From: Curtobacterium sp. SGAir0471
GTDB lineage: Bacteria; Actinomycetota; Actinomycetes; Actinomycetales; Microbacteriaceae
Assembly: GCF_005490985.1 (NCBI RefSeq)
Contig: NZ_CP027869.1
Span: 1,612,001-1,676,000 of the forward strand
DNA: 64,000 nucleotides
Direction: 5' to 3'
Positions 7,897 to 16,528 of the stretch are shown in pieces (within the stretch, counting starts at the first letter, position 1; every line of letters begins with the position of its first letter). The position numbers and the translations under genes were made by a program. The notes below the pieces were generated by a model that had not been told where the DNA came from, ran no database searches, and saw only the letters and a program-made list of their open reading frames with translations.

Positions 7897-8102
7897 AACG
7901 CTCAGCGTCGGAAGCGGGACGACGATCCCCGGACCGGCCTGGCGGTTCGCAGCGACGGGGGGATCCGGCGCTGTCCCGACCCTCTCTGCACCGCTGACCC
8001 AGGCCTCTCTCCGCGTCACCCTGCGCGGTGCGTCGTCGTGCGGTGCTGCCGAGTGTCGTGTTCCGTACCCGAAACCGAACACCGCACGAAGGACCCGACC
8101 TC
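7897..8102 (+). promoter_or_regulatory. Long foldable 5' leader of the exopolysaccharide operon
   Basis: No gene is visible in the 327 bases from 7776 to 8102. The transcribed part can form three nested helices: TCAGCG 7902-7907 with CGCTGA 7992-7997, CGGGAC 7915-7920 with GTCCCG 7973-7978, and GATCCCC 7924-7930 with GGGGATC 7959-7965. A separate 9-base helix pairs CGTGCGGTG 8037-8045 with 8080-8088, abutting the GAAGGA ribosome binding site. This may be a regulatory RNA; it does not match any riboswitch class I can recall. Confidence 0.4.
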
Positions 8103-9467
8103 ATGCACCCGCTCGTCCTCTTCGCGTCGCAGACCTCGACCCAGGTCGTGCTCGACAACCTCGCCGCCTTCGGCCACGAAGCGCTCAAGTACTTCCCGAT
8201 CGGCATCGCCGGCATCATCGTCTGGGCGCTCTGGCTCTACCGGGTCGTGCTCTCGGCCCGCGCCCGTCCGGTCGAGAACGGCTTCCGCACGACGACCTCG
8301 GTGGTCGTGCCGTCGTTCCACGAGGACCCCGACATCCTGCTCCGCTGCCTGGACTCCTGGCGGGAGCAGCACCCGGACGAGATCATCATCGTGCTCGACG
8401 TCGCGGACACCGAGGCGTACCGCCGGATCGTGGCGGTGGGCGACCCCACCGTCAAGCCGGTGCTCTTCCACCACGTCGGCAAGCGCAGCGCGCTCGGCGA
8501 GGGCATCCGTCGCGCGAAGTACGACGTCCTGGTCCTCGTCGACTCGGACACCTCGTGGGAGCCCGGTCTCCTCGAGGCGGTGCAGATGCCATTCGTCGAC
8601 GAGCGCGTCGGCGGCGTCGGCACGCAGCAGAACGTGTACCAGCGGAACTCCAGCATCTGGCGCATCATCGCGGACTGGCTGGTCAACCTGCGGTACTTCA
8701 ACTACGTCCCTGCGATGGGTGCCGCCGGCGCCGTGCCGATCCTCTCCGGGCGCACCGCCGCGTACCGCCGCTCCGCCGTCCTGCCGGTGCTCGACAACCT
8801 CGAGAACGAGTTCTTCCTCGGCCGCCGGTGCATCGCGGGTGACGACGGTCGCCTGACGTGGCTCGTCATCGCGTCCGGCTACAAGACCGTGCACCAGTCG
8901 TCCGCGAAGGCGCTGTCGATGTTCCCCGCGAGCGGCAAGGCGTTCTTCAAGCAGCGCATCCGCTGGAGCCGCAACTCGTACCGCACGTACCTGACGGCGA
9001 TCGCGAAGGGGTGGGTGTGGCGGGTGCCGTTCGTGACCAAGATCACCGTCCTGCAGATCATCCTGACCCCGGTCACCATGGGCATCACGATGTGGTACCT
9101 GCTCTTCAGCCGCCTGGAGCTCAGCACGGTCGGCGTGCTCTTCACCCTCGGTTGGCTGCTCTTCGGTCGCGCGGTCCGCGGCGTCTCGAACCTCAAGCGG
9201 CACCCGCTGGACCTGTTCGTGCTGCCGCTGCTCGCCCTCGTGGTGATCGCGGTCGCCCTGCCGATCAAGGTGTACTCGTTCGTCACGATGAACAAGCAGG
9301 GCTGGCTCACCCGGCACGCCGACCAGGTCGGTGGCGACGGGCAGCAGGCCCGGACGCTGCAGCCCGAGCCCGTCGTCGAGACCCGGCGTCCGGCGCACGG
9401 TGTCGTCGTCCAGCCCGGCGCGGTCGCGGCCTCCGCTGCTGCCGACGACCAGGCGGTGGCAGCGTGA
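8103..9467 (+). CDS. Processive family 2 glycosyltransferase (hyaluronan/alginate synthase-like)
   Basis: A 454-residue membrane glycosyltransferase. An N-terminal transmembrane segment (about residues 35-55) precedes the GT-A domain. The processive-synthase signature is complete: DSD at 147-149, the GDD near 246-248 and QRIRW at 284-288. Further membrane segments follow. Such enzymes polymerise a UDP- or GDP-sugar and push the chain through the membrane (NodC, HasA and Alg8 relatives). The ATG at 8103 is chosen for its GAAGGA site; an upstream in-frame start lies in the structured leader. It overlaps the next gene by GTGA and heads a four-gene locus ending in a UDP-sugar dehydrogenase. Confidence 0.88.
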   Translation: MHPLVLFASQTSTQVVLDNLAAFGHEALKYFPIGIAGIIVWALWLYRVVLSARARPVENGFRTTTSVVVPSFHEDPDILLRCLDSWREQHPDEIIIVLDVADTEAYRRIVAVGDPTVKPVLFHHVGKRSALGEGIRRAKYDVLVLVDSDTSWEPGLLEAVQMPFVDERVGGVGTQQNVYQRNSSIWRIIADWLVNLRYFNYVPAMGAAGAVPILSGRTAAYRRSAVLPVLDNLENEFFLGRRCIAGDDGRLTWLVIASGYKTVHQSSAKALSMFPASGKAFFKQRIRWSRNSYRTYLTAIAKGWVWRVPFVTKITVLQIILTPVTMGITMWYLLFSRLELSTVGVLFTLGWLLFGRAVRGVSNLKRHPLDLFVLPLLALVVIAVALPIKVYSFVTMNKQGWLTRHADQVGGDGQQARTLQPEPVVETRRPAHGVVVQPGAVAASAAADDQAVAA

Positions 9468-11404
9468 GCGGCGTGAGCGCCACGATCCTGCGTGGTGCGA
9501 CCGCGCTGGCGATCGGCGGGGGACTCGTCCTGACAGGCGTGGCCGCTGCGCCCGCGGCGAGTGCGGCGACCGGTGGTTCCGGCTCGACGGCCACGGCGCC
9601 CGGCGGGGCCACCCCGGTCGGGCGTCCCTACGAGGGGGACCCGGACAAGGAGGCGCGGCTCGTCTCCGCGGAGAACGACCGGATCTACAACGTGCGGGCA
9701 CTCGCATCGGCGGCTCGCTGGAGCGGGCTCGCGGTCTCCCAGCCGTACCGGCTCGCGACCGGGTCGTCGTACACGCTGGTGCTGGTGGCGCGTGGCGCCC
9801 CGTACACGATCGACGACCTCACGGAGCTCGCGCCGTCCACCTTCGTGAAGCAGCCGGACGGCTCGTGGCTCCTCAGCGAGAACATCGTCGTCGAGAACGG
9901 CGCGACCCTGCGGCTCGCGAGCCCGGACGGCCTCCGCATCCACCTGAAGAGCAACCACGACGGCTTCGTCTCGATCGTGACGCAGGCCGGTGGCCTGCAG
10001 GTCGTCGGGTCGGCGAAGTCCCCGGTCGCGATCGACGCGTGGGACCCGCAGGCCGGTGCCGTCGACACGCAGACGTCCGACGGGCGAGCGTACGTCCGGG
10101 TCCAGGGCGGCACCGCGACGCTGAAGTACGCGTCCTTCTCGCACCTCGGGTTCTGGAGCGGCACGACCGGGGGCGTCTCGCTGACCGGCACCGACCTCAC
10201 CACGCTCGACCAGGCGTCCGGCGACCAGCAGGGCAAGACGAAGCGGACCACGCAGGACGTCTTCGGCAACGCGATCCTGCCGACCGGGGCGCTGCCGAGC
10301 ACCGGCGGCAGCTCGGCCAGTGCCGGCGCCTACAGCTACGTCTCGGCGCTCGTCCAGCACGTCACGTTCGACGGCAACGCCTACGGGCTGTTCCTGACGA
10401 GTGCGGACGGCGTGACGATGTCGAACGCCACCGTCGAGCACTCCCTGATCGACGGCCTGGTGCTGCACCGCTACGTGACGAACTCGACCTTCACGTCGGT
10501 GCAGTCCACCGACAACGCCATGGACGGCGTGAAGATGACCCGTGCGTCCACGGGCATCGTGTTCAGCCAGGTGAAGGCCACGGACAACGGGCGGAACGGC
10601 ATCACCCTGAACGGCAGCGGCCTCGCCGACGGCCCGAACTCCGCCGGCATGCCGACCACCACGTACGGCAACAACGCCCTCACCGACAGCACGAGCGCCG
10701 ACAACGGCCGCTACGGCGTCGAGGTGATCGGCGGGAAGAACGTCCGGATCAGCGGATCGACCGCCACCGGCAACCAGATGGGCATCGTCGTGCGGCACGA
10801 CGCCGACGACGTGGTCATCCGGAACAACGTGGTCAAGGACTCGACGCAGAACGGCATCGCCGTGGTCGACGGTCCGAGCGCGACCGAGGTCTCCGAGAAC
10901 TCGATCAGCGGCGCCGACATCGGCGTGTACCTGCGCGGCGCGACCGAGTCGTCCGTGACGGACAACACCGTGACCGACGCGCGGATGCACGGCGTCACGA
11001 CGGTCGGCGCGGTCGACGGCACGCAGATCGAGGACAACTCCGTCCGCGGGTCGGGGCCGAGCGCCATCGACCTGGCCCGGTCCGACGGGGCCGCACAGCA
11101 GGGCAACACGACGGTGGAGTGGCACTCGACCAAGCCCTTCCTGGTGACCCTGCGCGCGATCTTCCAGCCGCTGACCGTGCTCTGGACCGTGCTCCTGCTC
11201 GTCGTGCTCATCGCGGCGATCGGCGGGATCCGTCGGCGCCGTTCGGCCGGTCGACGCGAGCACCCGTACGCCAAGCTCGCGCCGTTGTCGAGCTTCACCC
11301 GCGGCGCGGTCGACCCGGTGTCGCTCGGTCTGCCCCCCGCGCCGACGGCCCGCGGTTCGCACGCCGCCGACCCGGGCGGCGCGACGCCGCAGACGGCGAG
11401 CTGA
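9464..11404 (+). CDS. Exported parallel beta-helix protein with C-terminal membrane anchor
   Basis: A 646-residue protein starting with a signal peptide (hydrophobic stretch then APAASAA, cut near residue 30). Residues about 250-540 carry repeats typical of right-handed beta-helices (N-x-x-x-G-I/V and SxSTATGN-type turns), a fold of pectate lyases and AlgG-type mannuronan epimerases. A transmembrane segment near residues 560-590 is followed by a basic cytoplasmic tail. The GTG start overlaps the synthase stop; a second GTG nine bases later is possible. Likely role: acting on the nascent polysaccharide as epimerase or lyase. No catalytic residues were assigned. Confidence 0.75.
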   Translation: MSGVSATILRGATALAIGGGLVLTGVAAAPAASAATGGSGSTATAPGGATPVGRPYEGDPDKEARLVSAENDRIYNVRALASAARWSGLAVSQPYRLATGSSYTLVLVARGAPYTIDDLTELAPSTFVKQPDGSWLLSENIVVENGATLRLASPDGLRIHLKSNHDGFVSIVTQAGGLQVVGSAKSPVAIDAWDPQAGAVDTQTSDGRAYVRVQGGTATLKYASFSHLGFWSGTTGGVSLTGTDLTTLDQASGDQQGKTKRTTQDVFGNAILPTGALPSTGGSSASAGAYSYVSALVQHVTFDGNAYGLFLTSADGVTMSNATVEHSLIDGLVLHRYVTNSTFTSVQSTDNAMDGVKMTRASTGIVFSQVKATDNGRNGITLNGSGLADGPNSAGMPTTTYGNNALTDSTSADNGRYGVEVIGGKNVRISGSTATGNQMGIVVRHDADDVVIRNNVVKDSTQNGIAVVDGPSATEVSENSISGADIGVYLRGATESSVTDNTVTDARMHGVTTVGAVDGTQIEDNSVRGSGPSAIDLARSDGAAQQGNTTVEWHSTKPFLVTLRAIFQPLTVLWTVLLLVVLIAAIGGIRRRRSAGRREHPYAKLAPLSSFTRGAVDPVSLGLPPAPTARGSHAADPGGATPQTAS

Positions 11405-11407
11405 CCG

Positions 11408-12538
11408 ATGACGACACCCCTGCGGAGGTTCCGGTCCCACCTGGTCGTGGGTGCCGTCGGTCTGGTCGTCGGCGCGGTCGTGGTCGGCGGGGTCTGGGTC
11501 GCGGCGAGCACGCCCGGTGCGCCCCGGGCTGCCGACACACCCCGCCCGTCGGAGCGGACCACCGCTCCGGCACCGTCACCCACCCGGTCGGCACCGTCGA
11601 CGGCTCCGACCACGGCGCCCGACGCCGAGCGGGCGGACCTGTCCTGCTCGGCCGATGCGACGACGACGGTCTCGACCGCGAAGGCGCTCGAGGCGGCGCT
11701 GTCGAAGGCGACCGCCGGCCAGGTCATCGCGATGGCACCGGGAACGTACACGGGCAACTTCACCGGCAGCGCCGCGGGGACCTCCGCGCAGCCGATCACC
11801 CTGTGCGGCCCGACCGGCGCCGTCCTCGACGGAGGCAGCACCGACAAGGGCTACGTCCTGCACCTCGACGGGGCGTCGCACTGGCGGCTCGCCGGGTTCA
11901 CGGTGCAGAACGGGCAGAAGGGCGTCATGTTCGACGACGTCCAGCACACGACCGTCGACGGCATCACCGTGCAGGACATCGGCGACGAGGGCATCCACCT
12001 CCGCGCCGGCAGCAGCGACAACACGGTGAGCGGCAGCTCCGTCACGAAGACCGGGCTCCGGAAGCCGCAGTTCGGCGAGGGCATCTACGTCGGGTCCTCG
12101 AAGAGCAACTGGTGCAAGGTCTCGGACTGCCAGGAGGACCGGAGCGACCGCAACGTCGTCACCGGGAACACGATCTCCGACACCGCCGCCGAGAACGTCG
12201 ACATCAAGGAGGGCACCACCGGTGGCACGCTGTCGGACAACTCCTTCGACGGTGTCGGCATGCAGGGCGAGAACCACGCCGACTCCTGGGTCGACGTGAA
12301 GGGCAACGGCTGGACGATCACCGGCAACCGGGGCGTCCGATCGCCGCTCGACGGGTTCCAGACCCACGAGCTGCTCTCCGGCTGGGGCACCGACAACACC
12401 TTCACCGACAACCGCGTCGACCTCGGCAACACCGACGGCGTCGCGTTCGCCTTCCGCCCCGTCGAGGGCAACACCGTCTCCTGCGACAACACCGTGGTCG
12501 GCTCGAACGAGTTCAGCACCACGAGCTGCACCGACTGA
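11408..12538 (+). CDS. Secreted parallel beta-helix protein
   Basis: A 376-residue protein with an N-terminal signal or anchor segment (residues about 12-34) and a Ser/Thr/Pro-rich linker. The folded part starts at LSCSADATTTVSTAKALEAA and carries a pectate-lyase-like N-terminal pattern (LEAALSKATAGQVIAMAPGTY), then beta-helix turns (DGITVQDIGDEGIHLRAGSS). Four cysteines, including a pair near the end, may form disulfides. It starts three bases after the previous stop, so it belongs to the polysaccharide operon. A polysaccharide lyase is plausible; the substrate is unknown. Confidence 0.75.
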   Translation: MTTPLRRFRSHLVVGAVGLVVGAVVVGGVWVAASTPGAPRAADTPRPSERTTAPAPSPTRSAPSTAPTTAPDAERADLSCSADATTTVSTAKALEAALSKATAGQVIAMAPGTYTGNFTGSAAGTSAQPITLCGPTGAVLDGGSTDKGYVLHLDGASHWRLAGFTVQNGQKGVMFDDVQHTTVDGITVQDIGDEGIHLRAGSSDNTVSGSSVTKTGLRKPQFGEGIYVGSSKSNWCKVSDCQEDRSDRNVVTGNTISDTAAENVDIKEGTTGGTLSDNSFDGVGMQGENHADSWVDVKGNGWTITGNRGVRSPLDGFQTHELLSGWGTDNTFTDNRVDLGNTDGVAFAFRPVEGNTVSCDNTVVGSNEFSTTSCTD

Positions 12539-12610
12539 CGCACGACGGTCCCCGCGGTCCGTCCGCACCGTCCACACCCATCCCTTCGCGACCCGAGAGC
12601 GAGCCTTCCC

Positions 12611-14041
12611 ATGTCTGCTTCCGTCACCCCGATCCCGGCCACCGGGATGCCACCCGTCGTCGACCGCCCCCGCCTGACCGTCATCGGCACCGGGTACCTC
12701 GGCGCCACCCACGCCGTCTCGATGGCCGTCCTCGGCTACGAGGTCCTCGGCGTCGACGTCGACCCCGCCAAGGTCGAGGCCCTGGTGGCCGGCCGGGTCC
12801 CCTTCCACGAACCCGGCCTGCCCGAGCAGCTCGCCGAGGCCCTCGCCTCCGGTCGGCTCCGGTTCACCTCGTCGCTGCGCGAGGCCGCCGAGTTCGGCGA
12901 CGTGCACTTCGTCTGCGTGGGGACGCCCCAGCAGCGGGGGTCGCACGCCGCCGACCTCACCTACGTCGACTCGGCCTTCCGCGAGCTCGCGTCGCACATC
13001 GACCGGCGTGCGCTCGTCGTGGGGAAGTCGACCGTGCCCGTCGGGACCGCCGAGCGACTCGCCGCGCTCGTCGCGGAGGTCGCGCCGGCCGGCGCCGACG
13101 TCGAGGTCGCATGGAATCCGGAGTTCCTCCGCGAGGGCTACGCGGTGCAGGACACGCTGCACCCCGACCGGCTGGTGTTCGGCGTGCGGTCGGCGTGGGC
13201 GGAGGCGCAGCTGCGGGCGGCGTTCCGACCGATCCTCGACGAGGGGACCCCGCTCGTCGTGGCCGACCTGCCCACGGCGGAGCTCGTCAAGGTCGCCGCC
13301 AACTCGTTCCTCGCGACGAAGATCTCCTTCATCAACGCGATGGCCGAGGTCTGCGAGGCGGCCGGGGCGGACGTCAGCGTCCTGGCGAGCGCCCTGTCCC
13401 ACGACACCCGCATCGGCGGCCGGTTCCTCAAGCCGGGTCTCGGCTTCGGCGGCGGGTGCCTGCCGAAGGACATCCGGGCGTTCTCCGCCCGGGCGCAGGA
13501 GCTCGGCGTCGGCCAGGCGGTCCGGTTCCTCGACGAGGTGGACGCGATCAACCTGCGGCGCCGGCAGCGGACCGTCGACCTGGTCACGGATATGGCCGGT
13601 GGATCGGTGGCGGGCAAGCGGATCGCGGCGCTCGGAGCGGCGTTCAAGCCGAACTCCGACGACATCCGCGACGCGCCGGCCCTCGACGTCGCGCGGATGC
13701 TGGACGAGGCGGGTGCCGTCGTCACCGTGTACGACCCCGAGGCGATGGCGAACGCCGCACGCACGTACCCGACCCTGCGGTACGCCGAGTCGCTGACCGC
13801 GGCCGTCATCGACGCGGACGTGGTCGTCCTCCTGACCGAGTGGGAGCAGTTCCGAACGGTGGACCCCCACGACCTCGGCGCCCTCGTGCACCACCGACGC
13901 ATCGTCGACGGCCGGCACGCGCTCGACGCGGACGCCTACCGAGCGGCGGGCTGGGAGCTCCGCGCGCTGGGACGCCCCACGGCGTCGGGCACCGTGGAGA
14001 TCGCCGTCGACGACCAGGACCGCCTGCAGGCCACCGCCTGA
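12611..14041 (+). CDS. UDP-glucose/GDP-mannose 6-dehydrogenase
   Basis: A 476-residue NAD-dependent sugar-nucleotide dehydrogenase that would make the uronic acid donor for the neighbouring synthase. The N-terminal Rossmann motif is GTGYLGATHAVSMAVLGYEV. The catalytic cysteine is in GFGGGCLPKD (Cys283), and the C-terminal NAD/UDP domain includes AALGAAFKPNSDDIRDAPA. The motif spacing fits UDP-glucose dehydrogenases best, but GDP-mannose cannot be excluded. A 72-base gap separates it from the beta-helix gene and a strong hairpin follows it. Confidence 0.9.
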   Translation: MSASVTPIPATGMPPVVDRPRLTVIGTGYLGATHAVSMAVLGYEVLGVDVDPAKVEALVAGRVPFHEPGLPEQLAEALASGRLRFTSSLREAAEFGDVHFVCVGTPQQRGSHAADLTYVDSAFRELASHIDRRALVVGKSTVPVGTAERLAALVAEVAPAGADVEVAWNPEFLREGYAVQDTLHPDRLVFGVRSAWAEAQLRAAFRPILDEGTPLVVADLPTAELVKVAANSFLATKISFINAMAEVCEAAGADVSVLASALSHDTRIGGRFLKPGLGFGGGCLPKDIRAFSARAQELGVGQAVRFLDEVDAINLRRRQRTVDLVTDMAGGSVAGKRIAALGAAFKPNSDDIRDAPALDVARMLDEAGAVVTVYDPEAMANAARTYPTLRYAESLTAAVIDADVVVLLTEWEQFRTVDPHDLGALVHHRRIVDGRHALDADAYRAAGWELRALGRPTASGTVEIAVDDQDRLQATA

Positions 14042-14079
14042 CGGCAGGACGTCTCGGTGGGGGTACCGCCGAGGACGGG

Positions 14080-14105
14080 TCCGGTGCACGACGAGGTGCA
14101 CCGGA
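14080..14105. terminator. Small hairpin after the sugar dehydrogenase gene
   Basis: Perfect 10-base inverted repeat TCCGGTGCAC (14080-14089) and its complement (14096-14105), loop of six bases. It directly precedes the larger hairpin at 14108. Confidence 0.45.
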
Positions 14106-14107
14106 CG

Positions 14108-14147
14108 GTGTGGAGGGGCGGCTTCGGGCAGTGCCGCCCCTCCACAC
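14108..14147. terminator. Bidirectional terminator between convergent genes
   Basis: Perfect 15-base inverted repeat GTGTGGAGGGGCGGC (14108-14122) and complement (14133-14147) with a 10-base loop. It sits between the convergent sugar dehydrogenase and phosphatase genes, so it can serve both. Confidence 0.8.
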
Positions 14148-14181
14148 GGGGCACGGTCGCCGCCGCGCTCCACCGGGTGGG

Positions 14182-14931
14182 TCAGCTTCCGAGCAGCTCG
14201 GCCGCCTGGCGCACCGCGGTCGGCGCGCCAGCGAGGTGCCAGTCCTGCCCGTGCGCCCGGACGACGGTGGCGACGCCCCCGGCCCCCTCGACGAGCGCTC
14301 GCCCGGGGAGCCAGTCCCAGTCGGCGCAGTCCGTCTGCACCCAGAGCCCGATCCGCCCGGCGGCGACGTCCACCATGTCGCACGACCCCGACCCGCTGAT
14401 CCGGACCGTCGCCGCCGAGGCCAGGAGCCCGGCCATCGGACCCGCCTCGGCAGCGCGCAGGTGGGAGCTGTTCAGGAACGTCGCCACGCTCGTCGCGCCG
14501 AGTGCCACGTCCGGCATCGGCGACACGTGCTCGCCGTTGCGGGTGGTCGTGCCGTCGGACGCCACCCAGGTCTCGTCGACGGTCGGTCGGCGCACGGCAC
14601 CGACCCGGAGCACGCCGTCGACCTCGAGCGACACGGCACTGCACCACGCGGGCAGTCCGGCGACGTAGTTCCAGGTCCCGTCGATCGGGTCGACGGTCCA
14701 GCGGCGTCCGTCGGTGCCCTCGGCGCGGGCCCCCTCCTCGCCGAGCATCCCGTCGTCCGGACGGTGCTCGAGCAGCAGCCGGCGGACGAGGTCCTCGGCC
14801 GCGCGGTCCGCGGCGGTGACGAGGTCGGCGGCCGAGGTCTTCCGCTCCGCGTCGGTCCCGTCCCGTCGCATTGCTGCTGCGAGCCGAGCGGCGTCGGTCA
14901 CGAGGGCGGCGGCGAGGGTGTGGTCGTCCAT
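14182..14931 (-). CDS. Inositol monophosphatase family protein
   Basis: A 249-residue Mg2+-dependent phosphatase. The family metal-site motifs are all present: GEEG (about residues 64-67), DPIDGT (81-86) and the C-terminal WDWLPG (197-202, where WD coordinates metal). Substrates of relatives include myo-inositol phosphate and histidinol phosphate; the sequence alone does not decide. It is expressed alone, with a leaderless start. Confidence 0.85.
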   Translation of the reverse strand: MDDHTLAAALVTDAARLAAAMRRDGTDAERKTSAADLVTAADRAAEDLVRRLLLEHRPDDGMLGEEGARAEGTDGRRWTVDPIDGTWNYVAGLPAWCSAVSLEVDGVLRVGAVRRPTVDETWVASDGTTTRNGEHVSPMPDVALGATSVATFLNSSHLRAAEAGPMAGLLASAATVRISGSGSCDMVDVAAGRIGLWVQTDCADWDWLPGRALVEGAGGVATVVRAHGQDWHLAGAPTAVRQAAELLGS

Positions 14932-14937
14932 CCGGCC

Positions 14938-14943
14938 ACGCTA
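14938..14943 (-). promoter_or_regulatory. -10 box of a leaderless promoter (phosphatase gene)
   Basis: On the reverse strand TAGCGT, six bases, then ATG. It is identical to the box at the alpha-galactosidase gene, including the following GG. Confidence 0.55.
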
Positions 14944-15082
14944 GCGGGAGACGGGCGACGGCCACCGCGTGACGGGCATCGCGCGACGGTCTCCACAGCA
15001 TCGTCAGGACGGCGCACGGGATGTGCGCTCCACCGTCAGGACGCCGTCAGGACCGTTCCACCCCCGCCGAGTCGGTCCCAGT

Positions 15083-15661
15083 GTGGACGACGTGGACACG
15101 TACCGAGACCGACACCCCTACCCCCTCCGCCGCACCGGCTGGCACCCCTGGGGACGGTGCTCCGTGCAGCCCGTCACCCGGGCGCTGTGGAGCGGGCGGA
15201 CGCTCGAGGTGCACGCTCCGGGGACCACCGTCGGCGAACTCCTGCTGCTCCGGGCGCTCCAGGTCTGGGGGGCTGCCGGCGCTCTCGTGGCGGTCGCCCT
15301 CGTCGTGGCACTGCACCGCGTGCCCGCGCTCGGGGTCGTCGTCGCGGTCCTGGTCTACGCCGCCGGCTTCGTCCTGCTCGTCCGGGCGACCCGGCGGATG
15401 CGTCCCGGGGTCAGGACGCTGACGGTCACGGTGTTCCACGGCAACGGTGAGCCGGAGGTGCACGGCGACGTCCGGCTCCTCGAGGCCTCGCTCGACCTGC
15501 TCTGCCTGGTCGAGGACGCCGTCCGACGCGGGCAGGTGTCCCGTGTCGAGTACGAGCAGGTCTGGGGGCAGGTGTGGCGGTCGATGCCCGAGCCGGTGGT
15601 CCGTCCCGCCGCTCGGTCGCGGTCGCACGAGATCGCGCCGCGCCGTCGGTCGCACCGGTGA
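15083..15661 (+). CDS. Membrane protein of unknown function
   Basis: About 192 residues. A short basic start (TYRDRHPYPLRRTGWHPWG) is followed by two adjacent transmembrane helices (about residues 58-104), then a cytoplasmic part including LEASLDLLCLVEDAVRRGQVSRVEYEQVW. The start is uncertain: GTG codons at 15083 and 15092 are both in frame. No domain was recognised with confidence. Confidence 0.6.
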   Translation: MDDVDTYRDRHPYPLRRTGWHPWGRCSVQPVTRALWSGRTLEVHAPGTTVGELLLLRALQVWGAAGALVAVALVVALHRVPALGVVVAVLVYAAGFVLLVRATRRMRPGVRTLTVTVFHGNGEPEVHGDVRLLEASLDLLCLVEDAVRRGQVSRVEYEQVWGQVWRSMPEPVVRPAARSRSHEIAPRRRSHR

Positions 15662-15743
15662 GCGGACCGCTCGCACGCGCGGCACCCGCGGCACCGGCGC
15701 CCGGTCCCGACCCGGACGCCGACGACCCGTCGGTGGTCCTCGG

Positions 15744-16421
15744 CTACGACTGATCGTGCTGCCCGGCCACGAGGCCGTGCAGCGCTGCCCACTGCAGCAG
15801 CAGGATCGTCTTGCCGTCGACGATCCGCCCGTCGTCGATCATCGCGAGCGCCTCGGTGGCCGGGAGTTCGAGCACCTCGATGTCCTCGCCCTCGCCGGCG
15901 AGACCCCCACCCACCTCGACGCGGTCAGCGGGGGAGTACTCGGCCACGTAGCAGTGCACCCGCTCGGTCACCGACCCGGGGCTCATGTACGCGGCGGTCA
16001 CGTGCCGCAGGTCGTCCAGCCGCACCCCGAGCTCCTCCAGTGCCTCGCGCCGGATCGCGGTCTCCGGGTCGTCCTCGTTGAGCAGCCCCGCCGCGACCTC
16101 GACGAGCATGCCGTCCGGGTGGTCGTTGACGTACGCGGGGAAGCGGAACTGCCGTGTGAGCAGCACGGTGCCGCGGGCTCGGTCGACCGGGAGCACGGCA
16201 GCGCCGTTGCCGCGGTCGTAGGTCTCCCGCTGCTGCGTCGTCCAGGTGCCGTCGGACCCGCGGACGTCGAACGTCGTCCGTCGCAGCACGTGCCACCCGT
16301 CAGAGGTCACCTGGACGTCCCGCACGACGACGTCCGGGTTCCGGTCGAGGTCCCGCCCGACCCGGTCGAGACCGGTCCGCCCCCTGCTGTCCGGTTCCGT
16401 CGTGCCGTACGTCGTCGTCAT
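15744..16421 (-). CDS. NudK-like Nudix hydrolase
   Basis: A 225-residue Nudix hydrolase. The block from residue about 93 (LLTRQFRFPAYVNDHPDGMLVEVAAG) through the Nudix helix REALEELG to AAYMSPGSVTERVHCYVAEYS and GEDIEVLELP matches the layout of GDP-mannose hydrolase NudK closely. It would split a sugar nucleotide into sugar phosphate and nucleoside monophosphate. A role in trimming sugar-nucleotide pools for the nearby exopolysaccharide locus is possible but only inferred. The ATG follows a TAGCGT box by seven bases. Confidence 0.8.
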   Translation of the reverse strand: MTTTYGTTEPDSRGRTGLDRVGRDLDRNPDVVVRDVQVTSDGWHVLRRTTFDVRGSDGTWTTQQRETYDRGNGAAVLPVDRARGTVLLTRQFRFPAYVNDHPDGMLVEVAAGLLNEDDPETAIRREALEELGVRLDDLRHVTAAYMSPGSVTERVHCYVAEYSPADRVEVGGGLAGEGEDIEVLELPATEALAMIDDGRIVDGKTILLLQWAALHGLVAGQHDQS

Positions 16422-16428
16422 GCTCCCG

Positions 16429-16434
16429 ACGCTA
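16429..16434 (-). promoter_or_regulatory. -10 box of a leaderless promoter (Nudix gene)
   Basis: Reverse-strand TAGCGT, seven bases, then ATG, with no upstream Shine-Dalgarno in the transcribed part. Confidence 0.5.
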
Positions 16435-16478
16435 GCGGACCGCGGTGCCGACCACGCGACACCTGTCCCACGCCCACC

Positions 16479-16520
16479 GGACGGGAGGCACGCGGCGGCC
16501 CCGCCACGCGCCTCCCGTCC
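16479..16520. repeat. REP-like palindrome, copy 2
   Basis: Two 20-base arms (16479-16498 and 16501-16520) match as inverted repeats with two mismatches and a two-base centre. Core GGGAGGCGCG is shared with copies near 7.3 and 19 kb. It lies just downstream of the acetamidase gene and may act as its terminator. Confidence 0.7.
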
Positions 16521-16528
16521 GGCGGCCG

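Noticed and set aside
7897..7997. Known c-di-GMP or c-di-AMP riboswitch in the exopolysaccharide leader
   Set aside because: The conserved core sequences of those classes, as far as I recall them, are not present. Only a foldable leader is claimed.
9331..15450. Forward open frame of about 2000 residues across the exopolysaccharide locus
   Set aside because: It is a shadow: Arg/Pro/Ala-rich without domain structure, running in another frame over four well-supported genes and antisense to the phosphatase. High GC removes stop codons.
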